From Peptostreptococcaceae bacterium (lineage in GTDB: Bacteria > Bacillota > Clostridia > Peptostreptococcales > Peptostreptococcaceae): 26,830 bases of DNA. Shown here piece by piece: positions 15,056 to 23,640 of the stretch. The position numbers were made by a program, and so were the translations under genes. Under the pieces are notes generated by a model. The model was not told the DNA's origin, ran no database searches, and saw nothing but the letters and a program-made list of their open reading frames with translations. Position 1 is the stretch's first letter, and every line of letters begins with the position of its first letter. The DNA is taken from assembly GCA_017425305.1 (NCBI GenBank), contig JAFOOW010000027.1, positions 1-26,830 on the forward strand. The letters run 5' to 3'.

Positions 15056-15788
15056 ATATAACGAGAATGATTTAGTCTTAACTATATTTACAAGAAAGCT
15101 TGGGAAAGTATCAGCGATAGCAAAGGGCGCTAAGAGAAATAAAAGCTCTTTGCTATCATCATCACAAGTATTTTCTTATTCTAATTTTACTTTGAAAAAA
15201 CAAGGTAATATGTATAGAGTTAATCAAAGTGAAACAATAAAGAATTTTTATAATATAGCTTATGATATAGATGCTTTTTCTTACGCAACATATATAGCAA
15301 GCTTAGTAGAAGGCTCTATATATGAAAATCAAACTAATAATAGATTGTTTGTGTTATTAGCACAAACACTTTATTTATACACTCAAAAAGATATTGATAA
15401 AACCTTCATAACAAAAGCTTTTGAATTAAAATTTTTAGACTATGTAGGATTTAAACCTATAGTTAATAAATGTGTTAATTGCCAAAGTACAAATATGAAG
15501 GGTAGTGTATTTAATGTTGATGAAGGTGGTATCTTATGCGAAAATTGTAAGGTACATCATACATATAATTTTAAAATAGATGTAACAACTATAAGACTAA
15601 TGGAATATATACTAAAGAATGATATATTAACTTGTAGTAAAGCTAAAGTATCTAAATATATAACTAAAGAATTAGATAAGATTCTAAAAGTATATATTCA
15701 AGTTTACATTGACAATGTAAATATAAAGTCTCTAAACTTATTGCAAGGAATAGAAAATAATAAGGGAGTTGATTCTAATGAACAATAA
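15012..15788 (+). CDS. recO: DNA repair protein RecO
   Basis: RecO loads RecA onto SSB-coated DNA in the RecFOR pathway. The 258-aa protein has the N-terminal OB-fold ([19 protein letters not shown], then [12 protein letters not shown] at 31-42), a helical middle, and a zinc finger with Cys154-x2-Cys157 and Cys176-x2-Cys179. The start ATG lies inside the yqzL frame. AGGGAGAT about ten bases upstream serves as Shine-Dalgarno. The end of recO overlaps the start of the next gene by eleven bases, implying translational coupling. Confidence 0.94.
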   Translation: MIILNTQGIVLRSARYNENDLVLTIFTRKLGKVSAIAKGAKRNKSSLLSSSQVFSYSNFTLKKQGNMYRVNQSETIKNFYNIAYDIDAFSYATYIASLVEGSIYENQTNNRLFVLLAQTLYLYTQKDIDKTFITKAFELKFLDYVGFKPIVNKCVNCQSTNMKGSVFNVDEGGILCENCKVHHTYNFKIDVTTIRLMEYILKNDILTCSKAKVSKYITKELDKILKVYIQVYIDNVNIKSLNLLQGIENNKGVDSNEQ

Positions 15789-16356
15789 TGTAACCTTAGA
15801 ACAAATAGATAAAGTACTAGAAAGATTTCCTAATATAAGCTATGCTGAAGCAAAAGAAGCTTTAATAATAGCTGATGGAGATATAATAGATGCTATAATA
15901 TATTTAGAGCAAATGAAAAAAAGCTCAAAGCTTAAAATCAAAGCTAAAGCAGAAGAAGTTTTAGGCAAGGATACGGAACAAATAAAAGATCAACTAAAAG
16001 AAATGTTAAAGAAAAGTAATGTAATAAGAATAGTTATAGAAAAAGAAGATAGAACTATTATGAATATACCTATTACTATAGGAGTTATTGGATTAGCACT
16101 AGGACCGTTAGTTACATTAGTAGGGCTTTCAGCAGCAGTACTAGGCAAATTCAATATAAAAATAGAAAATGAAGAAGATAAAACAGTAATTGATTTAGGT
16201 GAATTAACTGAAGAAAAAATTAATATTTTAAAAAATATGTTAACAAATACTGCTAAAGAAGTTGGAGAAGCAGTTAAAAAAGAAAAAAATGATAATAAAG
16301 ATATAACTGAAGAGTTAATACAAGAAGAAGAAAACAAGGATATACCTAAATTCTAA
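15778..16356 (+). CDS. UBA-like plus DUF4342 domain protein
   Basis: This 192-aa protein begins with a UBA/TS-N-like three-helix domain (about 5-45, with [20 protein letters not shown]), like the N-terminus of elongation factor Ts. A DUF4342 segment follows (about 68-131): a basic strand [17 protein letters not shown], then a hydrophobic glycine-rich stretch (99-122) that could be membrane-inserted. The last 60 residues are acidic and lysine-rich, probably disordered. A TTG at 15769 is in frame, but AAGGGAG (15762-15768) fits the ATG at 15778. It overlaps the recO end, so it belongs to the era/recO transcription unit. The family function is unknown. Confidence 0.85.
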   Translation: MNNNVTLEQIDKVLERFPNISYAEAKEALIIADGDIIDAIIYLEQMKKSSKLKIKAKAEEVLGKDTEQIKDQLKEMLKKSNVIRIVIEKEDRTIMNIPITIGVIGLALGPLVTLVGLSAAVLGKFNIKIENEEDKTVIDLGELTEEKINILKNMLTNTAKEVGEAVKKEKNDNKDITEELIQEEENKDIPKF

Positions 16357-16379
16357 ATACTAGTTAGTATGGTAATATA

Positions 16380-16408
16380 TTGACAAATTAAGGATTTTTT
16401 GATATCCT
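16380..16408 (+). promoter_or_regulatory. Candidate promoter for glyQS
   Basis: A perfect -35 TTGACA (16380-16385) is followed after 17 bases by TATCCT (16403-16408). A perfect TATAAT at 16408-16413 is also present, but at 22-base spacing. AGGAT (16391-16395) and ATCCT (16404-16408) form a short inverted repeat between the boxes, a possible operator. Confidence 0.55.
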
Positions 16409-16433
16409 ATAATTTATAAAGTAACAATTTATG

Positions 16434-16465
16434 GCCTTTCGTTATAAACGAAAGGCTTTGTTTTT
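16434..16465 (+). terminator. Strong intrinsic terminator immediately upstream of glyQ
   Basis: GCCTTTCGTT (16434-16443) pairs perfectly with AACGAAAGGC (16447-16456) around ATA, followed by TTTGTTTTT. It lies downstream of the candidate glyQ promoter and only a few bases before the glyQ Shine-Dalgarno. It therefore either ends the recO/DUF4342 transcript or acts as an attenuator for glyQS. No T-box conserved motif (GGGUGGNACCGCG type) is visible in the 127-base gap. Confidence 0.85.
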
Positions 16466-16483
16466 AATAAAGGAGGTATTCGT

Positions 16484-17362
16484 ATGAATTTTCAAAATAT
16501 GATACTAACACTACAAGATTATTGGGCTAAGCAAGGATGTATAATGATGCAACCTTACGATGTTGAAAAAGGTGCGGGGACTATGAACCCAAATACTTTT
16601 TTAAGATCATTAGGACCAGAACCTTGGAAAGTATGTTATGTAGAACCATCTAGAAGACCTGCAGACGGTAGATATGGTGAAAACCCAAATAGATTATATC
16701 AACATCACCAATTCCAAGTTATATTAAAACCATCTCCAGATAATATACAAGAGTTATACTTAGGTAGTTTAGAAGCTATAGGAATAGATACAAAAGCACA
16801 TGATATAAGATTTGTTGAAGATAACTGGGAATCAACTTCTGTTGGTGCCTGGGGACTTGGATGGGAAGTTTGGCTTGATGGTATGGAAATAACTCAATTT
16901 ACATACTTCCAACAAGTTGGAGGAATAGAGTGTGAACTAGAAACTGGAGAAATTACATATGGTCTTGAAAGATTAGCTATGTATCTTCAAGAAGTTGATA
17001 GTGTATATGATTTAAAGTGGAATGATGAAATTACATACGGTGAAGTATTCCAAAGAGCTGAATATGAAAACTCTGTATATGCATTTGAAGAATGTGACAC
17101 AGAAATGTTATTCAATTCATTTGATGTATATGAAAAAGAAGCTTTAAGACTTATGGAAAAAGGATTAATAACTCCAGCATATGATTATGTATTAAAATGT
17201 TCTCATACATTCAATACATTAGATGCTAGAGGAGCTATAGGTGTAAGTCAAAGAGCATCTTTCATAGGTAGAGTTAGAAATATGGCAAGAACTGTAGCTA
17301 AAGCTTATATAGAATTAAGAAAAGAAATGGGATATCCGCTTTTAAAGGAAGGTGACAAGTAA
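16484..17362 (+). CDS. glyQ: Glycyl-tRNA synthetase alpha subunit
   Basis: GlyQ is the catalytic subunit of the bacterial (alpha-beta)2 glycyl-tRNA synthetase, which charges tRNA-Gly. The 292-aa sequence is a standard Gly[19 protein letters not shown] at the start, the class II motif region [29 protein letters not shown], and [21 protein letters not shown]. Length is normal. AAGGAGG lies about 10 bases before the ATG. The stop TAA shares its last base with the ATG of glyS, so the subunits are translationally coupled. Confidence 0.98.
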   Translation: MNFQNMILTLQDYWAKQGCIMMQPYDVEKGAGTMNPNTFLRSLGPEPWKVCYVEPSRRPADGRYGENPNRLYQHHQFQVILKPSPDNIQELYLGSLEAIGIDTKAHDIRFVEDNWESTSVGAWGLGWEVWLDGMEITQFTYFQQVGGIECELETGEITYGLERLAMYLQEVDSVYDLKWNDEITYGEVFQRAEYENSVYAFEECDTEMLFNSFDVYEKEALRLMEKGLITPAYDYVLKCSHTFNTLDARGAIGVSQRASFIGRVRNMARTVAKAYIELRKEMGYPLLKEGDK

Positions 17363-19428
17363 TGAATAAGTACCTTTTATTTGAAATAGGTGTTGAAGAA
17401 TTACCAGCAAGATTTGTAAATTCATCAATAGAACAATTAGAAAATAATTTAACTAAAGCTCTTAATGAAAATAGAATAACATTTGATAAAGTTAATGTAT
17501 ACTCTACTCCAAGAAGATTAACAGTTATAGTTGATAACATAAGTGACAAACAACCAGATTTAGAAGAAGAAGTAAAAGGACCTGCAAAGAGAATTGCTCT
17601 TGATGCTGAAGGAAATCCTACTAAACCTCTTTTAGGATTTATGAATAGCAAAGGTATAAAGCAAGAAGATTTATACTTTAAGTTAGCAGGTAAAGAAGAA
17701 TATGCTTTTGGTATGATAAAGCAAGAAGGTAAGTTAACTAGTGAAGTATTAAAAGTTATACTTCCAGAAGTTATAAAATCAATGAACTTCCCTAAAGCTA
17801 TGCGTTGGGGTGGAAAGAACTTAAGATTTATAAGACCAATAAGATGGATGGTTGCTATATTAAGTGATTCTTTATTAGATATAGAATTAGAAGGTATAGT
17901 TTCAGGAAATACTACTAAAGGACATAGATTCTTAGGTGAAAGTGAATTTGAAGTTAATACTTTAGATGAATATTTAAATAAACTAAAAGAAAACTTTGTA
18001 ATATTAAACCATAATGAAAGAAAAGAACTTATAAAGAAACAATGTGAAGAAGTTGCAAATTCATTAGGTGGAGTTATAGAATTTGATGAAGAATTATTAG
18101 ACGAAGTAACTCACTTAGTAGAATATCCAACTGCATTCTATGGAGAATTTGATGAAGATTACGCTAAGTTACCTAAGGAAGTTGTTATAACTCCTATGAA
18201 ACATCATCAAAGATACTTCCCTGTTCTTAAAGATAATAAATTATTACCTAACTTTATAGCTGTTAGAAATGGTGATGCCCATAAGATAGATAATGTTAAA
18301 AAAGGTAATGAAAAAGTATTAGAAGCTAGACTTGCAGATGCTTTATTCTTCTATAAAGAAGACATAAAAAAACCTGTAGAAAATTACATAGAAAAACTAA
18401 ATACAGTTGTATTCCAAGATAAACTTGGAACTGTATATGATAAAGGTTTAAGAATTGAAAAACTATCAAGTGAGATATTAAATGTATTAAATTTAGAATC
18501 AGAGAAGGAAGATACTCTTCGTGCTGCTAAATTATGTAAGGCTGACTTAGTAACATCAATGGTATTTGAATTTACTGAGCTTCAAGGGGTAATGGGTAGA
18601 GAATATGCAAAAGTGAGTGGAGAAAATGAAACTGTTGCTGAAGCTATATTTGAACATTACTTACCAAGATTTGCAGGAGATATATTACCTCAAACAAAGT
18701 CAGGGGTTATATTATCTATAGCTGATAAATTAGATTCTATAGCTGGATTCTTTGCAATAGGAATACAACCAACAGGTTCTCAAGATCCTTATGCATTAAG
18801 ACGTCAAGCATTAGGAATAATAAATATATTAATGGATAATAATCTAGACATAAGCTTAAAAGAACTTGTAGATTTATCTCTTAACAACTATTCATTCTTA
18901 GAATTTAATAAGGAAGAAGTTGCAAATCAAATAATGGAATTCTTTAAAGATAGAATAAAGAATTTATTTAGAGATTTAGGAATAAGATATGATGTTATAG
19001 ATGCTATATTAAGTTCAGAAATAGATGATATATCTGATATGTATACAAGAGCTACAGCTTTAAATTCATGGATAGATAAAGATGAACTAGTTGAAATGTT
19101 AACTGCTTTCAATAGAGTTGCAACTTTAGCTGAAAAAGCTGAAACTAATGAAGTTAGAGTTAATTTAATGAAAGAAGAAGCAGAATTTAACTTATATCAA
19201 CAATTCAATGATACTAAATCTAATGTTGAATATTTATTAGCAGAAAAAGATTATACAAAAGCACTTGATGCATTTGCTGCTTTAAGACCTGCTATAGATA
19301 ATATGTTTGACTCTGTTATGATAATGGATAAAGACGAAGCTATAAAGAACAATAGATTGGCGATATTAAAGCAAATTTATGACACTATGTTAAAGATATG
19401 TGATTTATCAAAGATAGTATATAAGTAG
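17362..19428 (+). CDS. glyS: Glycyl-tRNA synthetase beta subunit
   Basis: GlyS is the large tRNA-binding subunit of the heterotetrameric glycyl-tRNA synthetase. The 688-aa protein opens with the family signature LLFEIGVEELPARF, contains MRWGGKNLRFIRPIRWMVAIL split around residues 143-163, MKHHQRYFPV, and an HD-like middle region. It ends in a DALR-type anticodon-binding domain (about 580-688, with AEKDYTKALDAFAALRPAIDNMFDSVMIM). Length and motif order are normal, and the one-base overlap with glyQ keeps the subunits equimolar. It is the last gene of the pair and is closed by a strong terminator. Confidence 0.98.
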   Translation: MNKYLLFEIGVEELPARFVNSSIEQLENNLTKALNENRITFDKVNVYSTPRRLTVIVDNISDKQPDLEEEVKGPAKRIALDAEGNPTKPLLGFMNSKGIKQEDLYFKLAGKEEYAFGMIKQEGKLTSEVLKVILPEVIKSMNFPKAMRWGGKNLRFIRPIRWMVAILSDSLLDIELEGIVSGNTTKGHRFLGESEFEVNTLDEYLNKLKENFVILNHNERKELIKKQCEEVANSLGGVIEFDEELLDEVTHLVEYPTAFYGEFDEDYAKLPKEVVITPMKHHQRYFPVLKDNKLLPNFIAVRNGDAHKIDNVKKGNEKVLEARLADALFFYKEDIKKPVENYIEKLNTVVFQDKLGTVYDKGLRIEKLSSEILNVLNLESEKEDTLRAAKLCKADLVTSMVFEFTELQGVMGREYAKVSGENETVAEAIFEHYLPRFAGDILPQTKSGVILSIADKLDSIAGFFAIGIQPTGSQDPYALRRQALGIINILMDNNLDISLKELVDLSLNNYSFLEFNKEEVANQIMEFFKDRIKNLFRDLGIRYDVIDAILSSEIDDISDMYTRATALNSWIDKDELVEMLTAFNRVATLAEKAETNEVRVNLMKEEAEFNLYQQFNDTKSNVEYLLAEKDYTKALDAFAALRPAIDNMFDSVMIMDKDEAIKNNRLAILKQIYDTMLKICDLSKIVYK

Positions 19429-19438
19429 TCTGTTTATT

Positions 19439-19465
19439 AACCGAGGAAAACTTCCTCGGTTTTTT
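19439..19465 (+). terminator. Intrinsic terminator of glyQS
   Basis: AACCGAGGAA (19439-19448) pairs with TTCCTCGGTT (19452-19461) around AAC and runs into six Ts. Confidence 0.93.
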
Positions 19466-19551
19466 ATACTTAAGTTCATTAAACTAATGGATAAATTTGT
19501 ATACATATAATATAATAAAAATATTATACGAAATAGAAGGAGGGAAGACCT

Positions 19552-20184
19552 ATCCAACTTAACAAAAGGCAACAGAAAATAATTGATATAGTTAAAGAAA
19601 ATGAACCTATAACTAGTGAGAAGATAGCTTCTATGCTTAATGTTACAAGAGCTACATTAAGATCTGATTTAGCTATACTTACAATGACAGGTATATTAGA
19701 TGCTAGACCAAAAGTAGGGTACTTTTACTCAGGTATAAGCAATGTTAATCTATTAGGAGACAATGTAAATAACAAACTAGTAGAAGATATAATGAGCATG
19801 CCTATAGTTGTAAAGAAAGATACTAACGTATATGATACGATAGTGAATATATTCTTAGCAGATGTAGGTAGTATATTTATAATAGATGACTCAGAAGAGC
19901 TTTGTGGAATTGTATCAAGAAAAGATTTATTAAAAGCTACAATAGGTGGAGGAGATATAAATAAAATACCAGTAGGTATGATAATGACAAGAACACCTAA
20001 TGTTGTAACTGCTAGTAAAAATGATACAGTTATACAAGCTGCAAAAAAAATAATAGAACATGAAGTTGATTCTATGCCAGTTGTAGAAGCTACAACTGAG
20101 GGGGATAAAATAATAAACAAAGTTATTGGTAGGATTTCTAAAACTAACATAACTAAGTTGTTTTTAGAGATGGTTGATAATTAA
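19552..20184 (+). CDS. ccpN: CcpN-like transcriptional regulator (HTH + two CBS), apparently starting at ATC
   Basis: CcpN represses gluconeogenic genes in Bacillus and senses adenine nucleotides through its CBS pair. The frame from 19552 gives 210 residues: a winged HTH (LNKRQQKIIDIVKENEP, then LNVTRATLRSDLAILTMTG and ARPKVGYFYSG) and two CBS domains (about 75-135 and 140-205). The first ATG in frame is at 19633, which would delete 27 residues of the HTH. The frame closes upstream at TAG 19534-19536, and between that stop and the HTH there is no ATG, GTG, TTG or CTG. AAGGAGGG (19537-19544) sits seven bases before ATC 19552, which aligns with the Ile of I-E-L-N-K-R-Q in Bacillus CcpN. An AUC start is therefore the simplest reading. 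ppsR follows. Confidence 0.88.
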   Translation: MQLNKRQQKIIDIVKENEPITSEKIASMLNVTRATLRSDLAILTMTGILDARPKVGYFYSGISNVNLLGDNVNNKLVEDIMSMPIVVKKDTNVYDTIVNIFLADVGSIFIIDDSEELCGIVSRKDLLKATIGGGDINKIPVGMIMTRTPNVVTASKNDTVIQAAKKIIEHEVDSMPVVEATTEGDKIINKVIGRISKTNITKLFLEMVDN

Positions 20185-20194
20185 GGAGGAGTAT

Positions 20195-21031
20195 ATGGAA
20201 AATTTAACTATATATGTAATATCAGATTCAGTGGGGGAAACAGCACAACAAGTTACTAAAGCAGCTATGTCTCAATACTCAATAAATGCAGATTATGAAA
20301 TAAGAAGATTTCCATATGTTGTTGAGAAACAATTTTTAGAAGAAATATTAAATAGTGCTAAAAGTGAGAATGCATTAGTTATATATACCTTAGTTGAAGA
20401 AGAGTTACTAAACTTTACAAAAGAGTTTTGTGATAGAGAAAAATTAAGTCATGTTGATTTAATGACTCCAATACTAAGAGAAATAACTTCTAAAATTGGA
20501 GAAAAGCCTAAAGGAGAACCTGGAATCATAAGAAAATTAGATGAAAGCTACTTTAAAAGAGTTGAAGCTATAGAATTTGCTGTTAGATATGATGATGGAA
20601 AAGATACTAGAGGTATACTAAAATCAGATATAGTTTTACTAGGAATATCAAGAACATCGAAAACACCTTTAAGTATGTATTTAGCTAATAAAAACATAAA
20701 AGTAGCTAATGTTCCATTAGTTCCAGAAATACCTATACCAAAAGAAGTGTTTGAAATAAATCCTAAGAAAATAATAGGACTTACTAATTCACCAGAAAAA
20801 TTAAATCAAATAAGACAAGAGAGATTAAAATCTCTTGGACTATCAAGTGATGCAAACTATGCTAAGTTTGATAGAATACTTCAAGAATTAGATTACTCAG
20901 AAAAGATTATGAAACAAGTAGGATGTCCTGTTATAAATGTTTCTAATAAAGCCATAGAAGAAACAGCAGGAATTATACTAGATATAATGAAAGAGAATAA
21001 TCTTAATATATATAGAGATGGAGATAAGTAG
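20195..21031 (+). CDS. ppsR: Pyruvate, phosphate dikinase regulatory protein (kinase/pyrophosphorylase)
   Basis: This DUF299 (YqfL/PpsR) enzyme switches pyruvate phosphate dikinase or PEP synthetase off by ADP-dependent phosphorylation and on by phosphorolysis. The 278-aa protein has the N-terminal YVISDSVGETAQQVTKAA block (8-25) and the P-loop GISRTSKTPLS at 150-160. A frame from 20174 is open, but AAGGAGGAG (20183-20191) places the start at ATG 20195. It lies 10 bases after ccpN, the same pairing as yqzB-yqfL in Bacillus. Many clostridia have ppdK next; here it is absent and a structured element plus a zinc-ribbon gene follow. The target enzyme must be encoded elsewhere. Confidence 0.93.
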   Translation: MENLTIYVISDSVGETAQQVTKAAMSQYSINADYEIRRFPYVVEKQFLEEILNSAKSENALVIYTLVEEELLNFTKEFCDREKLSHVDLMTPILREITSKIGEKPKGEPGIIRKLDESYFKRVEAIEFAVRYDDGKDTRGILKSDIVLLGISRTSKTPLSMYLANKNIKVANVPLVPEIPIPKEVFEINPKKIIGLTNSPEKLNQIRQERLKSLGLSSDANYAKFDRILQELDYSEKIMKQVGCPVINVSNKAIEETAGIILDIMKENNLNIYRDGDK

Positions 21032-21089
21032 GATTTTAGTGCATAACGGAAGGATAAATTTTAATTTCCGTTGTGTATTATAAATCCTA
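21029..21089 (+). terminator. Two-tier hairpin at the end of ppsR
   Basis: An outer helix pairs TAGGATTT (21029-21036, beginning with the ppsR stop codon) with AAATCCTA (21082-21089). An inner helix pairs CATAACGGAA (21042-21051) with TTCCGTTGTG (21066-21075), with one G-U pair. No T-run follows, so it is not a textbook intrinsic terminator; it could be a weak terminator or a 3'-end stabiliser. Confidence 0.5.
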
Positions 21090-21173
21090 TTTAATATGTA
21101 AAAATATATGTCAAAATAATCCTTTTAACCATAATATAATATGTATAGCATATTACTTAATGGAGGGATATAA

Positions 21174-21422
21174 TTGATTAAATGTCCAAGGTGTGGAAAA
21201 GAAGTATCATCTAGACCAGGAACAATTTGTCCAAGATGTGGTTTAGATGTAGGTAAAGTAACTGAAAAAGTTAGATGTCCTGAACCTAATTGTAGATCAT
21301 TAGTTTCTAAAAAGCTAGAGTACTGTCCAAAATGTGGTTGTAAACTAAAAGGATATAATTTTAGTGAATTACTTAGAATTGCAAGAATGAGATTTGATAA
21401 TACATTTTCAGATGAAGATTAA
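21174..21422 (+). CDS. Double zinc-ribbon protein
   Basis: This 82-aa protein is made of two treble-clef-like zinc ribbons. The first uses Cys4-x2-Cys7 and Cys19-x2-Cys22 (CPRCGKEV, then CPRCGLDV). The second uses Cys35, Cys40, Cys51 and Cys54 (CPEPNCRSLV, then CPKCGCKL), with an extra Cys56. A short basic helix (LLRIARMRF) and acidic tail follow. The start is TTG with GGAGGGATAT upstream. No specific function can be assigned; such ribbons occur in nucleic-acid-binding and membrane-associated helper proteins. It is a single gene convergent with topB. Confidence 0.8.
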   Translation: MIKCPRCGKEVSSRPGTICPRCGLDVGKVTEKVRCPEPNCRSLVSKKLEYCPKCGCKLKGYNFSELLRIARMRFDNTFSDED

Positions 21423-21441
21423 AAATATACTTATAATATAA

Positions 21442-21481
21442 AAAACCATAATCTTAATATTTAGATTATGGTTTTGTTTTT
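21442..21481. terminator. Bidirectional terminator between zinc-ribbon gene and topB
   Basis: AAAACCATAATCT (21442-21454) pairs perfectly with AGATTATGGTTTT (21463-21475) and is followed by GTTTTT; the left flank is A-rich, so it works for both convergent genes. Confidence 0.88.
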
Positions 21482-21489
21482 ATTAAAGT

Positions 21490-23640
21490 TTATTCATTTT
21501 TCTCAAATTCCATATCCCAACCGAAGTAACCATTATCTTTTTTAGTATATTTCATAATAGCGTCAAATTTATTACCACTTTTACTAGTAAGACCTTTAAC
21601 TTTGGCATAACCATTTTTAAGCAAAGATTTGACCATAGTTTTGTTAGGTTTCTTCTTAAGAGCTAATAGGAATTTATCTGTATTCCAAATACCAAACTTA
21701 CAATCTTTATAGTTGTTACAAATATATCCTTTAGAACATTCAAACACATCACCTTGACATACAGGACACTTACCTAAACTTTCCTTAGACACATCATTAT
21801 TAGAGTAGGTACCTTTACTGTATCTTTTAGTTTTAGGATTATAACTATAAACATCTGTACTTATATTTTTTGGAGAATCACTTTTTATAGTATCAACTCC
21901 ATTTACTATAAAGTTCATAATATTAGTTAGATATTCACTTTTAGTGTAAGTTCCTTTTTGTATATCACTTAAACTTTTTTCAAGTTTACCAGTATAATCA
22001 ACGTCCATTAATTCTTTTAAAGGGAATATTTCAACTAAGTTTTTACCTAAATCAGTTATAAAATAAGATTTACCTTTTTTATTAACATATCCAACCTCTG
22101 CTATTTTCTTTAGAACATCAGCACGAGTAGCAGAAGTACCTATAGAATATCCTGATAATACAGTAGTATCATCATCAGAAACATTTTTACCACAGTTTTT
22201 CATAGCCTTAAGTAAAGTATCTTCTGTATAAGATTTAGGTGGTGTAGTTTGTTTGCTTAAAACATCTAACTTAATTATATCTACAACTTCATCTTTATTA
22301 ACGAAAGGAAGTAAATCATCTTTTTCTTCTTTATTATATACTTCTAGATAACCTTTAACCTTAAGTACCTTACCCTTAGTTAAAAACATATGATTATCTA
22401 CAGATGTATGAATTTCTGTATTTTCATATTCGGCAGGAGGCATAAAGTTAGCAATAAATCTATCTTTTATAGCATTATAAACAATTTCTTCGTCAGCTGT
22501 AAGTTTAGTAGGTATTATATAAGTTGGCATGATGGCACTATGGCTATCTACCTTAGAAGAATCGAAAATTCTTTTACTTTTAGTAAATTTAATTTTATCT
22601 TCATAAGGAAGTCCACTTTTAAGTTTGTCTAAAGTTTGAGAAGCTTTGCCAGCCAAACTTTCCTCCAAGTAAATAGAATCAGTTCTAGGATAAGTAATAT
22701 ATCCACCTTTTCCTTTACCTTCATAAAGAGATTGACAAACCTTAAGTACTTTGTCAGAAGTAAAACTAGAGTACTTAGAAGTTATAAATCCTTGTAAAGA
22801 TGTTAAACTGAATAACTTAGGAGCATATTCTTTAGATGTAGTAACTTTTTTATCTTTAATAACTCCAGTATTTGAAGATATACTAGATATTATTTTATTG
22901 GCATCCTCTATATCATCAAATTTAGATTCTTTTCCTTTAATATATTTACCTTTGTAAGTTCCATTAGCACTTTTAAAATTACCCTCAATTTCATAATAAG
23001 GCTTAGGAATAAAATTAGCTATTTCCATATCTCTATCATAAACTAGCTTTACAGTAGGAAGTATAACTCTACCTATGTTTAAAAGTTTTCCATTACCATA
23101 TTTTAAAGTAGTCATAGAAGTAAAGTTAATTCCTATTAGCCAGTCAGTTATTAATCTAGTATAACCTGCAGCTTGTAGATTTCTCATTTGTTCATCAGTT
23201 TTAAGCGTAGAAAGCCCTCTTTTTATATCCTCAGGAGTCCATTCATTAACAAGTATTCTTTTTATAGGTTTTTTATTTTTAGCAGTTAAGAAAATTAAAA
23301 AAGCTATCAGTTCACCTTCTCTATCGTTATCTGTAGCATTTATTATTTCATCAACATCACTTCTATGTATAAGTGACTTAACTATATTAAACTGTTTAGT
23401 TTTAGAACCATCTACTTTAAATCTAAATTTATCTGGTATAAATGGAAAGTTTTCATTTTTCCAAGAGCCAGCTAGTGATTTATCATAATCTTTTACATCA
23501 TATAAAGAAACTAAATGCCCTACAGCATAAGTTACAATATATCCATTTCCTTCAAAATAACCATCACACTTAGTTTTAGCACCTAAAAAAGATGCTATTG
23601 TTTTAGCAACAGATGGCTTTTCGGCTAATATTAGTTTCAT
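21490..23640 (-). CDS. topB: DNA topoisomerase III
   Basis: TopB is a type IA topoisomerase that decatenates DNA through a transient single-strand break. The 716-aa protein has the TOPRIM domain with Glu7 (LAEKPSVAK) and Asp104-x-Asp106-x-Glu108 (DNDREGE), the active-site Tyr317 in YITYPRTDS, and a C-terminal zinc finger (CPVCQGDVFECSKGYICNNY) plus a topo C-repeat-like end. The usual GRVQTPT block reads GRVILPT at 190-196, an unusual variant. A longer frame reaches 23679, but AAGGAGGT on the minus strand marks the ATG at 23640 (MKLILAEKP). It is transcribed alone, divergent from dut. Chromosomal copies and copies on conjugative elements both exist; no transfer genes are visible here. Confidence 0.92.
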   Translation of the reverse strand: MKLILAEKPSVAKTIASFLGAKTKCDGYFEGNGYIVTYAVGHLVSLYDVKDYDKSLAGSWKNENFPFIPDKFRFKVDGSKTKQFNIVKSLIHRSDVDEIINATDNDREGELIAFLIFLTAKNKKPIKRILVNEWTPEDIKRGLSTLKTDEQMRNLQAAGYTRLITDWLIGINFTSMTTLKYGNGKLLNIGRVILPTVKLVYDRDMEIANFIPKPYYEIEGNFKSANGTYKGKYIKGKESKFDDIEDANKIISSISSNTGVIKDKKVTTSKEYAPKLFSLTSLQGFITSKYSSFTSDKVLKVCQSLYEGKGKGGYITYPRTDSIYLEESLAGKASQTLDKLKSGLPYEDKIKFTKSKRIFDSSKVDSHSAIMPTYIIPTKLTADEEIVYNAIKDRFIANFMPPAEYENTEIHTSVDNHMFLTKGKVLKVKGYLEVYNKEEKDDLLPFVNKDEVVDIIKLDVLSKQTTPPKSYTEDTLLKAMKNCGKNVSDDDTTVLSGYSIGTSATRADVLKKIAEVGYVNKKGKSYFITDLGKNLVEIFPLKELMDVDYTGKLEKSLSDIQKGTYTKSEYLTNIMNFIVNGVDTIKSDSPKNISTDVYSYNPKTKRYSKGTYSNNDVSKESLGKCPVCQGDVFECSKGYICNNYKDCKFGIWNTDKFLLALKKKPNKTMVKSLLKNGYAKVKGLTSKSGNKFDAIMKYTKKDNGYFGWDMEFEKNE

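Noticed and set aside
19506..19528. TATAATAT/ATATTATA repeat as a CcpN autoregulatory operator
   Set aside because: It is pure A/T and does not match the TRTGHYATAYW consensus I recall for CcpN; such repeats arise readily in this composition.
19725..20150. 141-aa minus-strand frame opposite the ccpN-like gene
   Set aside because: The plus strand carries recognisable CBS domains; the reverse frame has no start signal or family pattern.
22390..22957. Two short plus-strand frames within topB
   Set aside because: They are antisense shadows of conserved topoisomerase sequence.
21490..23640. topB as evidence of an integrated conjugative element
   Set aside because: No integrase, relaxase, attachment repeats or change in codon use is visible around it.
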